Assembly: GCA_025331125.1 (NCBI GenBank)
Contig: JAOALB010000110.1
Location: 62,001 to 126,000 of the forward strand
Direction: 5' to 3'
DNA: 64,000 bases
Source: Mycogone perniciosa
Taxonomy: Eukaryota > Ascomycota > Sordariomycetes > Hypocreales > Hypocreaceae
Of the stretch, positions 59,591 through 64,000 are shown one piece after another. The notes under the pieces are model-generated. The model ran no database searches. It was not told where the DNA came from and saw nothing but the letters and a program-made list of their open reading frames with translations. The stretch's first letter is position 1, and each line of letters begins with the position of its first letter. The translations under genes and the position numbers were made by a program.

Positions 59591-62500
59591 CCCGTTCCCA
59601 ATTTTTTTTACCAATTCTTGCAAAATCTGCTCTTTATCCACTACTACATCTTGCTATGTTGGAACTATTAAATAAATACTCAGTCGGAATTTTAGTGGCT
59701 TAAGGTGGGGTTGAGCTGCAGGGCTCTCTCCTTTTTGTACGGATTTTGAATTACAGCACTGCTTTATCTGCATCATATACGAGTACTACTAACGTTGCGC
59801 CGGTTGGTCTGAGTCCATGATAAGACATGTATGTATGTGGTTATAATAATAGTGCTGAGTACTAACAGGGAAACAAGAGAACTTGTCCAGCTTTCTATGA
59901 GAAGGGAATGTGATCCATAGATGGAGAGAGGAGAATAAGGGGCACTCATCCACACTGACGAGGGCAAACATTTGCATCCCACAGGACAGCTTGGTCAACT
60001 TTCCATGCAGATGCGCGGTCGGTCGGTGTAACATTATTTTCCTCGTTTTGGAGGCCTCTCTGATGTACTCCGTAGAGTGTCTAGAGTTAGCAGTCTGGTA
60101 ATATTATTAAAGCTATATCAGGTCTCGTAAAACTATATTATCGACAATTTCTGAGACAGGGCTTCTCCACTTTCAAGACATGCAAATGTGGCAACGAGGA
60201 GAGACAAGGCATGAGGTGTGCGCGGAGAAGATGTGCGGACCAAGCACGTTGGTCGTGATTGCGCCACCAACATCATCAGCCTTCCATGATATCCATCATG
60301 TCATAAATCCCAAGAATAGTGTACTCAAAGCCATGGCTGCTCTGCTGGAGACACTTCTGCTCTCTGTTGGCGTCCCCATTGGGTCTTGAAGCAACTGAAT
60401 CTTATCCCTCCCATAAGCCGTTGCACAATCTCGATACTGTCTTGCATCTACCAATCCGGACTGTAGCACCCAGTGTACCCAGGTACAAGAGATGAGAATG
60501 AGGAATTTGTGGCAGCATGTCCAATGCCATAGAGTTATCCAAGGGATCCCTCAGTAATTCGTTGACCCAAACCACTGACCTAGGCACTTGCTGGTATTCT
60601 GTTTGATGACCTGTTCCAAGACTAGGAATTGAAATGAAGGTGTCAGTCAATGGTGATTCAATTGCAATCGATCACATCTTATTTTCGAGAGCATGTTGGT
60701 ACTGTTGCTGCTGTCATAATTGTGGAGGTCACAGCACAGATACCTCGGCCCTCTCGTTCGAGTGGCTGATCTGTACATTCCAGGATTCATGGATCCAGCA
60801 TTCCGAGACCCTTATGCTGTGTACGGCGGCAGCTCTTATAACCTCTGGAAGAACCCCTCCACTTTAGATACAAAAAAATCAGCTTCTGAAATGTTGGGGG
60901 GCGGCTAGGACCTGAGTTGCATCCTTTGGGTCTCCAGGTGTTCCCTCAGACAGTGTAGGTGAGGATAGCGGCATCATCGTTAGTCGATTACGGCCCTCGC
61001 GGGTCGAACTTCGTTTCATTCAGGAACCTCTTCCCGAATGCGTAGTATATGTAGCGATATACGGGACGTAATGTTGTTGTATGTGGTGTTGAAGGTGTTT
61101 GGAGAGATGAGAAATTTTGTGGCTCAAATACCGTGTTATGCGTGCAGTACGGAGTAACGTCGTCACGTATCGTGCGTAGCTCATAATAGTTGAAGCATTA
61201 TATAAACAATTATTTGTCTCAAGAAGCGAGAAGATATCTTGAGTACCATGCGCCAACTCCATAAAATATTGAGAATCGAGATACATGGTAGGGTTCAAGA
61301 ATATCGCCAAATGCGAACGGAAATCAGAAGCCGGGAAATCCAGACTAAGCACCCGAATGCGGTAGTCATTTCAATAACACTACCTATGAAGCCATCCAGA
61401 CACATTGCAATATTATTATCTTATTTCCACCGCTAAGTAAATGAATGTTGATTGCAAGCGAGTTTTGTGTTAGGTACCTACTACCCTAGAGCCTCATTGT
61501 AACCTGAGAGGAGACAAAAAAACACATTGCACATGAATGTGTTGCCTAGCAAGATCTATAATACGCAACACTGTCGAGCCGATTTAGTAGATTTTCAAAT
61601 TTCTAAATACCCATTACACTCAAAATATATTGTGACTCCCTGTTGTTTCCATTGCTGGCCATTTTGCCCCCGATTGGTTTGAGCAAACTGCCTGTTTCGT
61701 ATTACCAATAATCGGGAACTTGGTAGCACAACGCTTACGGACGATGAAGTCAGATGATCCCCTCCTCAGGGCAGGAAAGTTAAACCAAATACTACGAGTA
61801 CCGTGACTCATCCATTTCACTTACATGACTTACTCGTAAGAGCCATTTTTTCGCGGTCGCTGCGCACCCGACACGTGTCAAACACATTCAATATTGTGGG
61901 TGGCGCCTAAGTGGCGACGAAAGCGCTCCGTGGACAAGGGTTATTATCATTAGGGAAATGATCAGGATCCTTGAGGGATTGCATGGGCGTGAATAAGCCG
62001 CATAAGCGGCTGCTGTGGATGAGTCGACGCTGACGAATACGACTTCGAGCACTCCTAATAAGTCAGGTAGAACTTTAGCTTGCGGCTCTTCAGCAAAGCT
62101 TTGATAGAGTCAAGTGGATAGCTATTCAGCAAATGTCACCACCACTACTCCGTACTACTACAATACATAGGTGAAAAGAAATGTCAGAATAATGCAGTAG
62201 TGCCTACGTGGGATCGCCCTGTGGGGATATACGGAACGGAGGCCGAAGAAGCCGGGGATGTTCTCCGATTTCTTCTGCGTGTGTCGATCATGCCGGGACC
62301 AAGGCCTGTTCATAATTCTCATCTACTATCATGATCGACATACCACCGTAGATATCTACTGCATATGATGATGCGGCATGTGACGACTGTAACGTTGGCG
62401 AAAGGGTGTGGTTGCGGGGTTAAGCTTGGCCAGCAGGCTTCCATGCGCAACGCAAGGGAGAATCATTATGGATACGAGGGTCAGGAAACCGCCTCTCTTC

Positions 62501-64000
62501 CCTGTCTTCACCGAAGCCTGGGCAAGCTTGGCAATAACCGCTCATGGTCCCTGGGAAGCTTGCTAGCCTTCCTGGCAGAGAGGAGCAGAAGCAAGTGGGA
62601 CATCGCCAGAGGTGCTTCTGTTCCCTTTGCACAATTGCCATGATTCATTGCCCAATTCAACACACGCTGCCGGAGTCCCAGTCAAAGAGAACGTCGTATC
62701 TATGTGCCCCGGAAGGATATATAATGGATTCTTCATGTATGCTACCTTGGGAACCTTGCCTGTCAGTTGTGCATCATCACCAGATTCAGTAAGTCTGGAG
62801 ACGCTAATACCTAGTAGATTACGGAGTAGATCATCGCTCGATGTGATATGCGTCTACGAACTATACATACATACATATACACTACACTACTTCGTATGCT
62901 ACGTAGATCAAGTTATAGGGTCAAGTATCCGGAATGGCCCGCGGGAAACTGATTGACTGTGCATTTCGCCGTCGTGGTAGGATCCAGTATTCCGCGCGTT
63001 GTCTATACAGGTTATCTCAGGACTCGAATGAAGAAAAAGGCTAAACATCTTGCGCAATGGCGAGCGAATGCATTATTACGTGTTCCAAATCAAAGCGTGA
63101 TATTACATCCCGTCATAGAATCTCCGCTTAGAGACAGGAGTTTTTCTCCGATTCGCCACAGAACGCCTCCGGCTCTCTCCTGATCGAGGCTCTGCATCTG
63201 TGTCGCTGATGGGGTGGAGAATCAAAACATGTGGAGCAGTCCAGGGATAATATGAGAAGGATCGGTTCGCATACTCGTAGCGAGCGGCTGGGTCGAGCAG
63301 GGATGGCCAAACACAGAGATCATGTTGGTCTGAGCATGTAGCTGCATCAAAGTAGGAGATCAATCTTGACATCTGCATCATGAGCCCCATGAAGGACAGA
63401 AGAAATCACGGATGCGCAATCACCATCATGGTCGTTTTCTGGATCATGGGAGGTTCAAATAAACATAAACTACTGCTATCGGGAGCCGGCTTGCTATGTA
63501 TGTAAGTGCTAGGTTCGGAGTAGTACGGACTAGCTTGCATGGAGTAGACTATTACTACTGCGCAGTGTCTCAAGCCTTCGTTTCTCAAGCCTTCGTTTTG
63601 CTAGAGGTCGCCGCTCTGATGAAATGAACGATTGCATTATTCTCACCTCAAAAAAAGCCCCGTTCTAGGTCGACATATCGCGTGTCATGAATAGTATCTC
63701 GGGCAAATTCACGTCTTCTACTGACAGTGTAGCGCCATTTATGCAATTGATCATATTGATCATACCAGTCAGCTCTGCTCGGTACTTCGCACATCATCGC
63801 GTACTCCCGAAGCCATTTTGTTGATCCCTGTCTCCAGATGAGGCCCAACCGGATCTCACCAACGCTGCGCTCTGCAACGGGTAAGGCTCGCATCGCCGAA
63901 AAGGTAAACCCAACGTAATATCATCCTTCCACCCTTCACTACTCCGTACGGTAATAATAATCTGACCCCCAACCTGGACCCCTGTTGTGTCGTGGTGCTT
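59591..64000. other. Gene-poor right end of the window
   Basis: About 4.4 kb without a recognisable gene. Five TACGGAGTA copies (60066, 61148, 62146, 62820, 63940) and one TACTTCGTA (62888). Two short minus-strand ORFs (63103-63390, 63648-63893) could be exons or relics of a gene near the edge, but I could not join them or name a family. No RIP-like all-TA block or transposase is evident. Confidence 0.45.
63568..63597 (+). repeat. Tandem duplication, 2 x 15 bp
   Basis: The unit TCTCAAGCCTTCGTT occurs twice, head to tail, without mismatch. Confidence 0.9.

Noticed and set aside
60720..60908. 62-codon ORF as a small protein gene
   Set aside because: Isolated, no family resemblance, and in a stretch where short ORFs occur on both strands by chance.
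63103..63893. Gene on the minus strand at the right edge
   Set aside because: Two short ORFs with fairly ordinary composition, but no common frame, clear splice sites or recognisable family.

Overview
This window is nuclear DNA of a filamentous ascomycete, most likely a Sordariomycete and perhaps Hypocreales (the order is my inference). Genes carry short introns, mostly 44-107 nt, with GT-AG ends and TACTAAC-like branch points. Single-gene transcription units lie on both strands, and the families are fungal: Zn2Cys6 and C2H2 fungal regulators, a GPI-anchored GH16, GH64, SGF73, DML1, a septin-like GTPase and a tafazzin. I rebuilt exon structures by hand from reading frame, splice signals and family conservation. 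No bacterial, viral, CRISPR or transposase feature was seen.

Layout. 1-17 kb is a dense housekeeping block: poly(A) polymerase (5' end off the window), DML1/misato, a septin-like membrane GTPase, the Pho85 kinase, tafazzin, a NOSIP-type RING protein, a peroxisomal-type carrier, SAGA subunit SGF73 and a secreted SGNH hydrolase. 18-24 kb holds a hydrophilic stress-type protein and an SH3-containing Cdc25-type Ras exchange factor. 24.1-29.6 kb is a 5.5-kb gap without a convincing gene, rich in short palindromes. 29.6-40.4 kb carries a C2H2 regulator, two cell-wall glucan enzymes (GH16, GH64) and a Zn2Cys6 regulator. 40.5-52 kb returns to conserved genes: a U-box cyclophilin, a GOST-family seven-TM protein, a NDUFAF7/MidA-type methyltransferase, a DUF7137-like secreted protein and a Cdk11-type kinase. 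53-59 kb has a receptor-like protein with three six-cysteine modules and a secreted two-domain protein of unknown role. A tRNA-Arg(UCU) lies at 59.5 kb, and the last 4.4 kb has no recognisable gene.

How the genes relate. Most are independent housekeeping genes and I see no biosynthetic cluster. Growth and nutrient signalling is represented by Ras GEF, Pho85 and Cdk11. Mitochondrial function is represented by DML1, tafazzin and the NDUFAF7 homologue. Cell-surface functions include GH16, GH64, the cysteine-module protein and the DUF7029/7223-like protein.

The most unusual signal is a 9-bp motif, TACGRAGTA. I found 37 copies on either strand, all outside coding exons and all after 17.5 kb. They are often paired into perfect palindromes or hairpins and are concentrated in gene-poor gaps. 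About one copy would be expected by chance.
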